In this document: piece after piece, positions 8,713-16,366 of the stretch
Layout of the letters: each line of letters begins with the position of its first letter
Position numbering within the stretch: the first letter of the stretch is position 1
Assembly: GCA_963771985.1 (NCBI GenBank)
Contig: CAVYVO010000024.1
Coordinates: 248,001 to 312,000 of the forward strand
DNA: 64,000 nucleotides
Direction of reading: 5' to 3'
From: Trebonia sp963771985
GTDB lineage: Bacteria; Actinomycetota; Actinomycetes; Streptosporangiales; Streptosporangiaceae
Program-made: the position numbers and the translations under genes
Notes under the pieces: generated by a model
Told to the model about the DNA's origin: nothing
What the model saw: only the letters and a program-made list of their open reading frames with translations
Databases searched by the model: none

Positions 8713-9948
8713 ATGGACGCTGGCCAGTCCCTCGAGCGCGCTTACCGGGAGGAGGCGACACGGATCAGGGCCGCGCTCGCGGCGCGCACCGGCGACGTCG
8801 GGCTCGCCGAGGACGCGGTGCAGGAGGCGTTCGTCGAGGCGATCGAGCACTGGCCGCGCGACGGCGTGCCGCCTAACCCGGGCGGCTGGCTGGCCACCAC
8901 CGCCCGCCGCAAAGCGCTCGACCGGCTGCGCCGGGACCGGACCGGCGCGGAAAAGCTCGCCCTGCTTGCCGCCGGCCCGGATCCAGCGGACTCCGCCGGC
9001 GCCGCGGACCCCGCGACCACCGCGGACCAGGGGGCGGACGAGGAACTGCTGAGCCTCGTGTTCGCCTGCTGCCATCCGGCGCTGCCCGAGCAAGCGCAGG
9101 TCGCGCTTACGCTCCGCGTGGTCTGCGGCCTCACCACCGATCAGATCGCGTCGGCTTTCCTCGTCAGCGAGCCGACGATGAGCCAGCGCCTGCTCCGTGC
9201 CCGCAAGACGCTGCGCCAGGCCAAGGCCGAGGTGCGCGTGCCAGATCCTGATGAGCTCGCCGATCGGCTGGCCGGCGTGCTCGCCGTCGTGTACCTCGTC
9301 TTCAACGAGGGCTATCTGGCCAGCTCCGGCCGTGAGCCCGCGCGGCGCGACCTGGCCGCCCAGGCGATCGCGCTCACCAGGACGCTGCACCGGCTCATGC
9401 CGCGCGAGCCGGAAGTCCTCGGCCTGCTCGCGCTGCTCTTGCTGCACGAGTCCCGCGCCCCGGCTCGGTTCGACGGCTGGGGCCGCCTGATCCGCCTCAA
9501 AGACCAGGACCGCTGCCGCTGGAATCACAACCTGGCGAAAGAGGCGGCGGCCCTGCTCGACCGCGCGATGGCGCTGCGCGGACCGGGCCCGTATCAGGTG
9601 CAGGCGGCGATCGCCGCGCTGCACGCTGAAGCCCCGTGCTACGAGCAGACCGACTGGCGGCAGATCCGGCTGCTCTACAACCGGCTGCAGGACCTCGCGC
9701 CATCCCCGGTGGTGCTGTTGAACCGCGCGGTCGCCACCCGTTACGCGATAGGCGCCGAGACGGCGCTCGCCGAGACCGAGCCCCTGGCCGCCGAACTCGA
9801 CGGCTACCACCTCTTCCACGCCCTCCGCGCCGGCCTGCTCACCACCCTCGGCCGTGACGCCGAGGCTAGCGAGGCCAGCGAGCGAGCGCTCGCGCTGGCC
9901 AGCAACCCGGCCGAGCGCGAGCTGCTCACCCGCGGCCTGTCCCTGTAA
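8713..9948 (+). CDS. ECF-type RNA polymerase sigma factor, ECF42 group
   Basis: A 411-aa sigma factor with an N-terminal sigma2 region (AYREEATRIRAALAARTGDVGLAEDAVQEAF), sigma4 (LTLRVVCGLTTDQIASAFLVSEPTMSQRLLRA) and a long C-terminal TPR-like extension. That extension has the family marker LVFNEGYLASSG, followed by LHRLMPREPEVLGLLALLLL. This architecture is characteristic of the ECF42 group, which is genomically linked to DGPF/YCII proteins instead of an anti-sigma factor. Such a gene follows directly, convergent. GGAAG lies 10 bases before the ATG. The start overlaps the alternative start of the divergent aminotransferase. Confidence 0.92.
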   Translation: MDAGQSLERAYREEATRIRAALAARTGDVGLAEDAVQEAFVEAIEHWPRDGVPPNPGGWLATTARRKALDRLRRDRTGAEKLALLAAGPDPADSAGAADPATTADQGADEELLSLVFACCHPALPEQAQVALTLRVVCGLTTDQIASAFLVSEPTMSQRLLRARKTLRQAKAEVRVPDPDELADRLAGVLAVVYLVFNEGYLASSGREPARRDLAAQAIALTRTLHRLMPREPEVLGLLALLLLHESRAPARFDGWGRLIRLKDQDRCRWNHNLAKEAAALLDRAMALRGPGPYQVQAAIAALHAEAPCYEQTDWRQIRLLYNRLQDLAPSPVVLLNRAVATRYAIGAETALAETEPLAAELDGYHLFHALRAGLLTTLGRDAEASEASERALALASNPAERELLTRGLSL

Positions 9949-9973
9949 CAGGGAGACTGTCCCTGTCACAGGG
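9941..9973. terminator. Overlapping hairpins between convergent genes
   Basis: The 28-base gap between the convergent sigma and DGPF genes is filled by overlapping hairpins: CCCTG/CAGGG at 9941-9953, ACAGGGA/TCCCTGT at 9948-9966, and CCCTG/CAGGG again at 9961-9973. The first uses the sigma stop codon as its loop. A bidirectional terminator with mutually exclusive folds is the simplest reading. Confidence 0.6.
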
Positions 9974-9976
9974 GGA

Positions 9977-10318
9977 TCAGCCCATCTCCATGACCGGACG
10001 GAGCTCGATCGTGATCCACCCGCGGTCGACCCCCGGCCAGGTCTTCGAGATCTCGGCCGCCTCGTCGATCGAGTCGGCCTCGAGCACCGAGTAGCCGCCG
10101 AGCACCTCCTTGGTCTCGATGAACGGCCCGTCGGTCACTCCGGTCGCCCGCACGGTCTTGGCCGTCTGCGGGCCCTGGAGCTGGTGACCGCCGTCGAGCT
10201 TGCCGGTCGCGCCCCACTTCTCGTACCAGGCGCTGACCTCGGCGTACCAGGCGTTGAACTCGGGGCTTCCCGGGGCCGGCTCGTTCGGGGTGTCCATGAT
10301 CAGCATCACATACTTCAC
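9977..10318 (-). CDS. DGPF/YCII-related protein, partner of ECF42 sigma
   Basis: A 113-aa protein with the diagnostic DGPF motif (TDGPFIETKEVLGGYSVLEAD) and the typical start KYVMLIMDTPNEP. It ends in GWITIELRPVMEMG. Proteins of this family adopt a ferredoxin-like YCII fold of unknown biochemical role and are co-inherited with ECF42 sigma factors. GTG at 10318 is chosen because AGGGAGA precedes it by 3-4 bases; upstream residues in the same frame belong to the neighbouring gene's antisense. Confidence 0.9.
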   Translation of the reverse strand: MKYVMLIMDTPNEPAPGSPEFNAWYAEVSAWYEKWGATGKLDGGHQLQGPQTAKTVRATGVTDGPFIETKEVLGGYSVLEADSIDEAAEISKTWPGVDRGWITIELRPVMEMG

Positions 10319-10364
10319 GCGCGTCTCCCTTTCCTCGCGGCGGTGCCGCCGCGGCGGCATCCCT

Positions 10365-10797
10365 TTACCCATCCCACGAACGGGCACCAGCCGGATCCGA
10401 CACACGCGCCGAGGCCCGGCGCTCGGTGCGCCAGACCAGGCGCAGGCCGGACCAGTCGTCGTCGATGGCGGCCACCTTGACGTCCACCAGGCCGATGCCG
10501 AGCGCGTGCCGCCGCACGACGTTGTCGGTGATGTCACTGTCGTGCCCGCCCGCCCGCCCGGCGCGGCCACGCGGCCCACAGCGCGCCGGCCGGGAAGACG
10601 CGCCGGGCCAGCGCGGGCAGCCTGTCGGGCAACTCGACTTCGGCGCGGAAGAACGCGACGATCAGGTCCACGGCACCGCCCGCGCCGGGAGGGAGCAGGC
10701 CGTCCGGCGGCTCCCGCAGGCTCCAGCCGTCCGGCGGCTCGTCGAGCGCGACCCGCTGCCCGGGCTTGAGGCCGAGCTTGCGCGCCTGCGGTGTCAA
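10365..10797 (-). pseudogene. DUF3052 family protein, disrupted by a 4-bp repeat
   Basis: The first part (TPQARKLGLKPGQRVALDEPPDGW ... AGALWAAWPRRAGG) and the last part (HDSDITDNVVRRHALGIGLVDVKVAAIDDDWSGLRLVWR) together match DUF3052, but lie in different frames. The break is at 10547-10562, where GCCC/CGGG occurs four times in tandem; three copies would restore one continuous frame to the TAA at 10365. The start is TTG at 10797, overlapping the upstream gene's TGA as TTGA, so translation would be coupled. Function of DUF3052 is unknown. It may be a true mutation, a slippage (phase-variable) site or a sequencing error. Confidence 0.75.
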
Positions 10798-11111
10798 GGC
10801 ACGCGCACGTCGTGGTGCCCGGCGGCGAACTCGCGCTCGATCTCGGTGAGGTCCGCGTCCTTCACCGGGATCACGATCGTCACGTGCCGGCCGACCGGGC
10901 ACCACTGCAGTCGCCACAGGCCCAGGCGGAGGGCCTTGACCGAGGCGCCGGGGATCCACACCGTCGTGAAAAGGTGCCCCTGACGGCAGCGCACTACAAC
11001 ATTTCGTCCGAACGAGTACCCCTGACTCCGGGCGATCAACGTTCCCACCGCGTAGGCGGCGATGACGCCCGCGGTGATAGCAAGCGTGCGCTTGCGTTTC
11101 GACGATGCCAT
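10794..11111 (-). CDS. Small membrane-anchored protein of unknown function
   Basis: A 105-aa protein with a basic N-terminus (MASSKRKR), one membrane segment at about residues 9-25 (TLAITAGVIAAYAVGTLIA) and a soluble tail containing CRQGHLF and WCPVGRH, which could form a small metal site. It lies directly upstream of the DUF3052 gene with overlapping TGA/TTG codons and 9 bases downstream of the methyltransferase. No function is recognised. Confidence 0.7.
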   Translation of the reverse strand: MASSKRKRTLAITAGVIAAYAVGTLIARSQGYSFGRNVVVRCRQGHLFTTVWIPGASVKALRLGLWRLQWCPVGRHVTIVIPVKDADLTEIEREFAAGHHDVRVP

Positions 11112-11120
11112 GATGCCAGG

Positions 11121-11993
11121 CTACTCCGGCGCACCGGGCACGCCACGGACCGAAGTCCTGCTGCGGGCCACGTGCAGCACCGCGCCCCAGTGCCGGCGGA
11201 CCAGCCCGTCCGGGCGGCGCGCGAGGCGGCGCCGGATCTCGCCGTAGAGCCGGTCCCGCTGCCATGGCGCCATGGCGATGTGACCGGAGAACGTGTCGAG
11301 CAGGCGGAGGTAGCCGTCGGCGGTGTACCTGATCTCCCAGTCGAACCGCCTGACCACGATGTCGGTGAACAGGCCGGTCGCCGCGATCTCGGCGCTCCGG
11401 GTGGCCAGCGTGTCCGGCGTCGGGAAAACGCTGCCCGCTGGTTCGCCCTCGCCGATGAAAACGCTGCCCGCCGGCTGCCCCTCGCCGATCTCGTCGTACA
11501 CGTCCTGGATCTCGCGGAAGAACGGGTCGCCGCCCTCGGGGACTACGTGCAATGCTTCCCAGAACGCCAGGTGGCCGCCCGGCTTGAGGCATTCCCACGC
11601 CTTCCGGTACCGGACGGCGGGGTCGATCCAGTGCCAGGCCGTGGCCGCGAAGACGAGGCCGAACATCGCCGGCGCCGGCGGCCGCCAAGTCTCGATACCG
11701 GCGTTGACCACGGTGACGTGCGAGAACGCGGCGAGGTTGCGCCGCGCCTTGTCGGCGAGTGCCGCGCCGAGTTCCACGCCGGTGATCCGGAACCCGCGCC
11801 GCGCGAGCGGCAGCGTCGCCTTCCCGGTGCCTGAGCCGATCTCCAGGATCTCGTCGGCCTCGGGCGTGATACCCGTCAGGTCGATGAGCTGCGCGTACAG
11901 CTCCTCCGGGTAGTCGGGCCGCGCGTCGTGGTACCGGGAGGCGACGGTGTCGAAGGTCTGCCTGAGCCGTTCCCTGTCCCCGGCGCCGCTCAC
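11121..11993 (-). CDS. Class I SAM-dependent methyltransferase
   Basis: A 290-aa methyltransferase with the SAM-binding glycine loop ILEIGSGTGKATLPLA and the acidic strand ending GVELG. The motif ATAWHWIDP is typical of the small-molecule (Methyltransf_11/25) group. The start is GTG at 11993, overlapping the previous gene's stop as GTGA, so the two are translationally coupled. An 11-residue segment (IGEGQPAGSVF / IGEGEPAGSVF) is present twice in tandem. Substrate is unknown. Confidence 0.85.
   Translation of the reverse strand: MSGAGDRERLRQTFDTVASRYHDARPDYPEELYAQLIDLTGITPEADEILEIGSGTGKATLPLARRGFRITGVELGAALADKARRNLAAFSHVTVVNAGIETWRPPAPAMFGLVFAATAWHWIDPAVRYRKAWECLKPGGHLAFWEALHVVPEGGDPFFREIQDVYDEIGEGQPAGSVFIGEGEPAGSVFPTPDTLATRSAEIAATGLFTDIVVRRFDWEIRYTADGYLRLLDTFSGHIAMAPWQRDRLYGEIRRRLARRPDGLVRRHWGAVLHVARSRTSVRGVPGAPE
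11424..11489. repeat. 33-bp tandem duplication in the methyltransferase gene
   Basis: Two adjacent 33-bp units (11424-11456 and 11457-11489) begin GAAAACGCTGCCCGC and end CTCGCCGAT. They keep frame and duplicate 11 residues. The copies differ at a few positions, so the duplication is not brand new. Confidence 0.85.
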
Positions 11994-12883
11994 AGCGTCT
12001 GGGCAGCCAGGACCGAGGGCGCGTCGGTCCGGCACAGATCCGCGAGGTCCGCGAGCGCGGCGAGGCCGACCCTGATCGCGTCTTCGGGTGTGACGACGCC
12101 CTCGCACACCAGGCCTTCCAGCGCGTTGCGCGCCGATGATTCGGAGTTCAGCCGCGTAAGCAGTTCCTGGTCGGCGGGCTCGAACGTGTAGTCATGGGTC
12201 AGCGCGCAGATCAGCGCGGCCGCGACGCGGGCGCCGGTCAGGTCCGCGCCGAGCCCTAGCGGTGCCAGGGCGGCGTCCAGACGGCTCTCGAGCACGGCGA
12301 ACACCGCCGCGAGCGGCTCGTCCTCGCCGACTACCGCCAGGGTCGCGTCGAACAGCGCGGAGTCGCCGATCAGGAACAGCGGGGCACTCAGCTCCGGGAA
12401 TTCCATGGTCGGCGGCTCCTCCGACAAGTACTCGAACTCGGTCGCGGCGGCCGGAGCGAGGAGTTCGGTGACCGCGCTGACGCGGGGGTCGCTGACCGGC
12501 AGGCCGTCGAAGACGACGGCCCTGATCAAGGCGTCGGCGGCTACATGCCAGTGCGCCGGATCATCCGCCATGACATCCGGCGCGGGCAGGATGGCCGTTG
12601 CCAGCGACGGCGCCTTGGCCGCCTCGCTGATGATTCCCGCGGCGAAGAACCGTTCGCCCGCCGACCCCTTGGCCCATTGCGGCACCGCGGTGGGCGCCGG
12701 CCGCGACCCGCCGCACCAGGCCCGCGCGGCCTCTTCTTTCTTGGCCTGCTCGGCGGCCTGCATGTCGCCCATTCGCTCGAGGGCCGCCACCACGCGCATG
12801 AGGCTGCGCCGCCGCACGAGGTCGTCCCGCGACTCGCCGATCCCCTGACGGCGCTGAGCCTTCTTCTTACTTGACTTGGCCAT
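11990..12883 (-). CDS. Conserved protein of unknown function
   Basis: A 297-aa soluble protein beginning with a lysine/arginine-rich tail (MAKSSKKKAQRRQ), then helical sequence (SLMRVVAALERMGDMQAAEQAKKEE) and acidic, alanine/leucine-rich segments. No catalytic motif is recognised. ATG at 12883 is chosen because the longer frame to 13111 would translate the dispersed AT-rich repeat. It is coupled by a GTGA overlap to the methyltransferase, which suggests a shared operon and perhaps a shared target. Confidence 0.7.
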   Translation of the reverse strand: MAKSSKKKAQRRQGIGESRDDLVRRRSLMRVVAALERMGDMQAAEQAKKEEAARAWCGGSRPAPTAVPQWAKGSAGERFFAAGIISEAAKAPSLATAILPAPDVMADDPAHWHVAADALIRAVVFDGLPVSDPRVSAVTELLAPAAATEFEYLSEEPPTMEFPELSAPLFLIGDSALFDATLAVVGEDEPLAAVFAVLESRLDAALAPLGLGADLTGARVAAALICALTHDYTFEPADQELLTRLNSESSARNALEGLVCEGVVTPEDAIRVGLAALADLADLCRTDAPSVLAAQTL

Positions 12884-13041
12884 GCCAGCTGACTGTAGCC
12901 GCGACTTAGAGTCGCGTGGGCCGACGGGGGAACCACGCGTCCGTTCGGGATAGGCGACGCTGATCACACCCCCGCGGCCCCTCCGGCCGCATGCGCCACA
13001 GCCGACAGCCCCGCTGGAACCTGGCGGCAGCCCGCATGACG

Positions 13042-13113
13042 CATGATCTTGAAAATATTTTTTACGACGTAAATAATTCATCCTATACGTACGAAAAAGA
13101 TTCGGGATCATGA
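13042..13113 (+). repeat. Dispersed AT-rich 72-bp element, copy B
   Basis: Second copy of the element described at 7284. It has the best-preserved inverted ends: CATGATC at 13042 and GATCATG at 13106-13112. The 85-base right extension shared by copies A and C is not recognisable here. It lies between the 5' end of the unknown gene (12883) and the 3' end of the flavoprotein gene. Confidence 0.85.
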
Positions 13114-13227
13114 AACGGCCCGCGCGGGCAAACCCCGCCCGTAACCGAGGTCACGCCAGGCACCTCGACGGCGTGGTCAGCGACTTGCTGCCACGCACCG
13201 TGAATAGCCAGAGGTTAAACGGCGAGT

Positions 13228-13779
13228 TCAAGCGCCGAAGCCAGTCATTTCGGCTGCCTCATCCAGCGCCACCTGCCAGGGGAAGCCGTCCAGGACGCCC
13301 GTTTCGCCGTGTGCCGGGTGCGGCGGGACGCCGCCCGGGCCGAGCAGGATGCTGACGCCCTCGGCGCGCAGCGCCTTGACGCTGCGAGCGAACTGCGGGC
13401 GGCCGGCGAGAGCGTCGCTCACGAACGGCAGGACGACGATCGGGATGCCGAGGCCGGTCTGCTCGGCGAGCACGCCAAGCGCGTAGGTGCCGGCGATGCC
13501 GAGCGCCCACTGGTTGATGGTGTTGAAGGTGGCCGGCGCGACGATGATGGCGTCGGGAATGCGGGACCGCGGGGCACCCGGCTTGCTGTACTGACTGCGG
13601 ACCGGGCTGCCTGTCTCCGCCTCGATTTCCCCGGCGTCGAAGAATTCGAGCGCGGACGGGGTGGCGATGACCTGTACCGTCCAGCCCCGGTCGAGTGCCT
13701 GCTTGACGAGCGTGCCGATCGCCGTGGCCGGGCCCGCGCCGCACACGATGATGGACAGAACGCGGGTCTTGCGAGCCAT
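13228..13779 (-). CDS. Flavoprotein (HFCD/phosphopantothenoylcysteine decarboxylase-like)
   Basis: A 183-aa single-domain flavoprotein. It starts with a Rossmann-like strand (VLSIIVCGAGPATAIGTLVKQAL) and carries the FMN-family signature DAIIVAPATFNTINQWALGIAGTYALGVL, followed by IPIVVLPFVSDALAGRPQF. Related proteins bind FMN and decarboxylate cysteine-containing substrates (CoaC, EpiD), but no CoaB domain is fused here, so it is not the standard Coa(BC) enzyme. It is monocistronic with repeat copy B downstream. Confidence 0.85.
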   Translation of the reverse strand: MARKTRVLSIIVCGAGPATAIGTLVKQALDRGWTVQVIATPSALEFFDAGEIEAETGSPVRSQYSKPGAPRSRIPDAIIVAPATFNTINQWALGIAGTYALGVLAEQTGLGIPIVVLPFVSDALAGRPQFARSVKALRAEGVSILLGPGGVPPHPAHGETGVLDGFPWQVALDEAAEMTGFGA

Positions 13780-13838
13780 GAGACGAGGATAGAGCCGCGG
13801 TTATCCGATTGTCTTTCCCCGTGGCGCATAATGAAGAT

Positions 13839-14063
13839 ATGTCGCGTAGCCATCGAGCGTGGAGCGCGCTCACGAGCCTGACGCGCTCTGTCACCGACCG
13901 TGTGAAGCGCTGGCGCGGTCATCCGCCTGAGGAAGAGGGCGTCCGCGAGCCGCGGCGCCCGAAGCCCACTTTGCCGGGAGCCGCGGTGGCGCTCGCCGAG
14001 CCGCGGGCCGGGACCTTCCGCTGGATCAGACTCACCCGGCGCCACGACACCGATCGCGGCTAG
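13839..14063 (+). CDS. Possible small basic protein
   Basis: A 74-aa frame (MSRSHRAWSALTSLTRSVTDRVKRW...) rich in arginine and proline, divergent from the flavoprotein gene. No family is recognised and no good ribosome site is visible. It could be a real small protein or chance coding in G+C-rich sequence. Confidence 0.3.
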   Translation: MSRSHRAWSALTSLTRSVTDRVKRWRGHPPEEEGVREPRRPKPTLPGAAVALAEPRAGTFRWIRLTRRHDTDRG

Positions 14064-14132
14064 CGCGGTCGCGCCGGCTTGCCGGGCGTGCCCGGTGCCG
14101 AGCCGGCGACCTCCGGCTGGGAGGATCATCGG

Positions 14133-14765
14133 GTGGTACCCGAGAACATTCACGACTTCTTTACGGCCACCGCCGGAGTGGCCGGCGCGCTGATCGGCCT
14201 GCTGTTCGTCGCCATCTCGGTTTCCGTGGAGCGCCTCGCCCGCGAGGCGACGGGGACGCAGCTGCACCGGATACGCGCGTCCGCGGCGCTGACGGCGTTC
14301 ACCAACGCGCTCGCGGTGTCGCTGTTCGCGCTGATCCCCGGGGAGAAGATCGGCTGGACGTCGGTGATCGTCGGGGCCCTGGGGATCCTGTTCGTGGTGG
14401 CCTCCCTGCTGTCACTGGTCCGCTTGCACGAGATCGGCTGGCACATCGCCCGGGACGGCCTGTTCCTGGTCGTGCTCCTGGTCACGTGGGTCCTCCAGGT
14501 GATCGAGGGGGCGGAGGTGATCGCCAGCCCGGGTGCCGCCGGGTCGGTGGACACGATCGCGGTCCTGGTGACGGTCTGCTTCTTCGTCGGGGTGGCGCGG
14601 TCATGGGAGCTGATCGGCGGCCCGTCGATCGGGATCAGGCGAGAGGTCACGGCGCTCGTCCGCAACCGTGACCAGGACGCTGACAGGCCGGAGGGCGAGC
14701 AGTCGGAATCGCGGTCGACCGCGTTACTCTGCCAACCAGGGGGTTATGAGCTGTTACCTGTGTAG
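14133..14765 (+). CDS. Integral membrane protein of unknown function
   Basis: A 210-aa protein with an N-terminal amphipathic stretch (ENIHDFFTATAGVAGALIGLLFVAISVSVERLAREA) and about five membrane segments. Related four- to five-helix proteins with the FFTATAGVAGALIGLLFVA start are common in actinobacteria but uncharacterised. GTG at 14133 is chosen because GGGAGG lies 8 bases upstream. The C-terminal tail after residue 180 is charged and cytoplasmic. Confidence 0.75.
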   Translation: MVPENIHDFFTATAGVAGALIGLLFVAISVSVERLAREATGTQLHRIRASAALTAFTNALAVSLFALIPGEKIGWTSVIVGALGILFVVASLLSLVRLHEIGWHIARDGLFLVVLLVTWVLQVIEGAEVIASPGAAGSVDTIAVLVTVCFFVGVARSWELIGGPSIGIRREVTALVRNRDQDADRPEGEQSESRSTALLCQPGGYELLPV

Positions 14766-14933
14766 CACGCTTTACTGCGCTCCGGTAAGCACTAGCAAGC
14801 GGTCCAAAGCCCGCGTACCCCGGGCCGAACGGTTTCCGGCGAACCGAACAAGAGTTTGTCTCTATCTTTATAGAAGTAAGTAATACGATATAATGTTCCT
14901 AGGTGAAGCGGGCCTAGCGAAGGGGATGGGGCG

Positions 14934-16292
14934 GTGCGGGTGATCCAGGCGTACCGATTCGCGCTCGACCCGACTCCGGCGCAGGAGCGGGCGCTGCGGT
15001 CGCACTGCGGCGCGCAGCGGTTCGCCTATAACTGGGGCCTGGCCCGGGTTAAGGAGAACCTGGCGCAGCGGGAGGCTGAGCGCAGCTACGGGATCCCCGA
15101 GCAGCAGCTGACTCCGGCGGCGAGCTGGTCGGCGTGGGCGCTGCGCAAAGAGTTCAACGCCGTCAAGGACCGGGTGGCGCCGTGGTGGGCGGAGAACTCC
15201 AAGGAAGCCTACGCTTCGGGGCTGGCGAACCTGGCCGGCGCGCTGGGGAACTGGAAGGCCAGCCGGGACGGCACGCGGCGGGGGGCGGCGATGCGGTTCC
15301 CGGTGTTCAAGGGCAAGCGGGCGGCGCTCAGTGTCCGGTTCTCCACCGGGTCGTTCGGGCTGGCCGAGCAGGATCGGCGGCACGTGCGGCTGCCCCGGAT
15401 CGGGCTGGTCCGCACGCATGAGTCCACCCGCACGCTCGCCCGCCGGATCCAAGCCGGGACGGCGCGGATCCGGTCGGTGACCGTGTCCTGCCGGCGGGGC
15501 CGCTGGCAGGCCTCGTTCTCCGTCGAAGCCGACCGGGCCGAGCGTGCCCCGGCCCGGACTGCGGATACCGTCGGCGTGGACGTTGGCATCACGCACCTGG
15601 CGGTGCTGTCCACCGGCGAGATGGTTTCCAACCCCCGGCCGCTGGACCAGGCGCTGGGCCGGCTGCGGCGGCTGCAACGGCAGGCGGCCCGCCGCGCCGG
15701 GCCGGACCGGCGGACCGGGCAGCAGCCCTCGGCCCGCTGGCGCAAGACCCAGGCCGGGATCACCCGGGTACACGCCCGCGCGGCCAACCTCCGCGAGGAC
15801 GGCCTGCACCAGCTCACCACCCGGCTAGCTACTACTTACGGCACCGTCGTGGTCGAAGACCTCCACGTAGCGGGCATGCTGAAAAACCGGCGGCTGGCCC
15901 GGCGCGTCGCCGATGCCGGGTTCGGCCTGCTCCGCCGCCAGCTGGCCTACAAGACGGCCTGGCACGGCGGGCGGCTTGCCGCCGCCGACCGGTTCTACCC
16001 CTCCCCCAAAACCTGCTCGGGCTGCGGCGCGGTGAAAGCCAAACTGGCCCTGTCCGAGCGCACCTACCGCTGCGGGCCGTGCGGCCTGGTCATCGACCGG
16101 GACCTGAACGCTGCCCGCAACCTCGCCGCCCTGGCCGGCGGCGCGTCCTCCCCGAGTCGCGGGGCGACGGTAAACGAGCCCGCTGGAAACCCAGGCAAGA
16201 CCCGCCCCGCGGGCACCGGGTACCGCCACGGGAAGACCGCCCCCTCCATCCGGGGCGGCCAGCGCCCGCGCCGCAAGGCACGGGCTGCCTGA
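14934..16292 (+). CDS. tnpB: TnpB, RNA-guided nuclease of IS200/IS605-type elements
   Basis: A 452-aa TnpB with an N-terminal HTH-like region (IQAYRFALDPTPAQERALRSHCGAQRFAYNW) and a RuvC fold. Catalytic candidates are Asp216 (GVDVGITHLAV), Glu308 (VVVEDLHV) and Asp390 (IDRDLNAARN). A zinc ribbon has Cys361, Cys364, Cys380 and Cys383. All key residues are present, so the nuclease may be active. No TnpA transposase is nearby, so this is an orphan or non-autonomous copy. A guide (omega) RNA would be expected to overlap the 3' end, about 16150-16360; its boundary cannot be set by eye. The start is GTG after AGGGGATGGGGCG. Confidence 0.93.
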   Translation: MRVIQAYRFALDPTPAQERALRSHCGAQRFAYNWGLARVKENLAQREAERSYGIPEQQLTPAASWSAWALRKEFNAVKDRVAPWWAENSKEAYASGLANLAGALGNWKASRDGTRRGAAMRFPVFKGKRAALSVRFSTGSFGLAEQDRRHVRLPRIGLVRTHESTRTLARRIQAGTARIRSVTVSCRRGRWQASFSVEADRAERAPARTADTVGVDVGITHLAVLSTGEMVSNPRPLDQALGRLRRLQRQAARRAGPDRRTGQQPSARWRKTQAGITRVHARAANLREDGLHQLTTRLATTYGTVVVEDLHVAGMLKNRRLARRVADAGFGLLRRQLAYKTAWHGGRLAAADRFYPSPKTCSGCGAVKAKLALSERTYRCGPCGLVIDRDLNAARNLAALAGGASSPSRGATVNEPAGNPGKTRPAGTGYRHGKTAPSIRGGQRPRRKARAA

Positions 16293-16366
16293 CCAGCAGC
16301 AAGCTCACCAGAGCTCACTGGAAGGCAACGGCCGACCGGCTCCTCGCCCGCCTTTAGCATGTTCGA

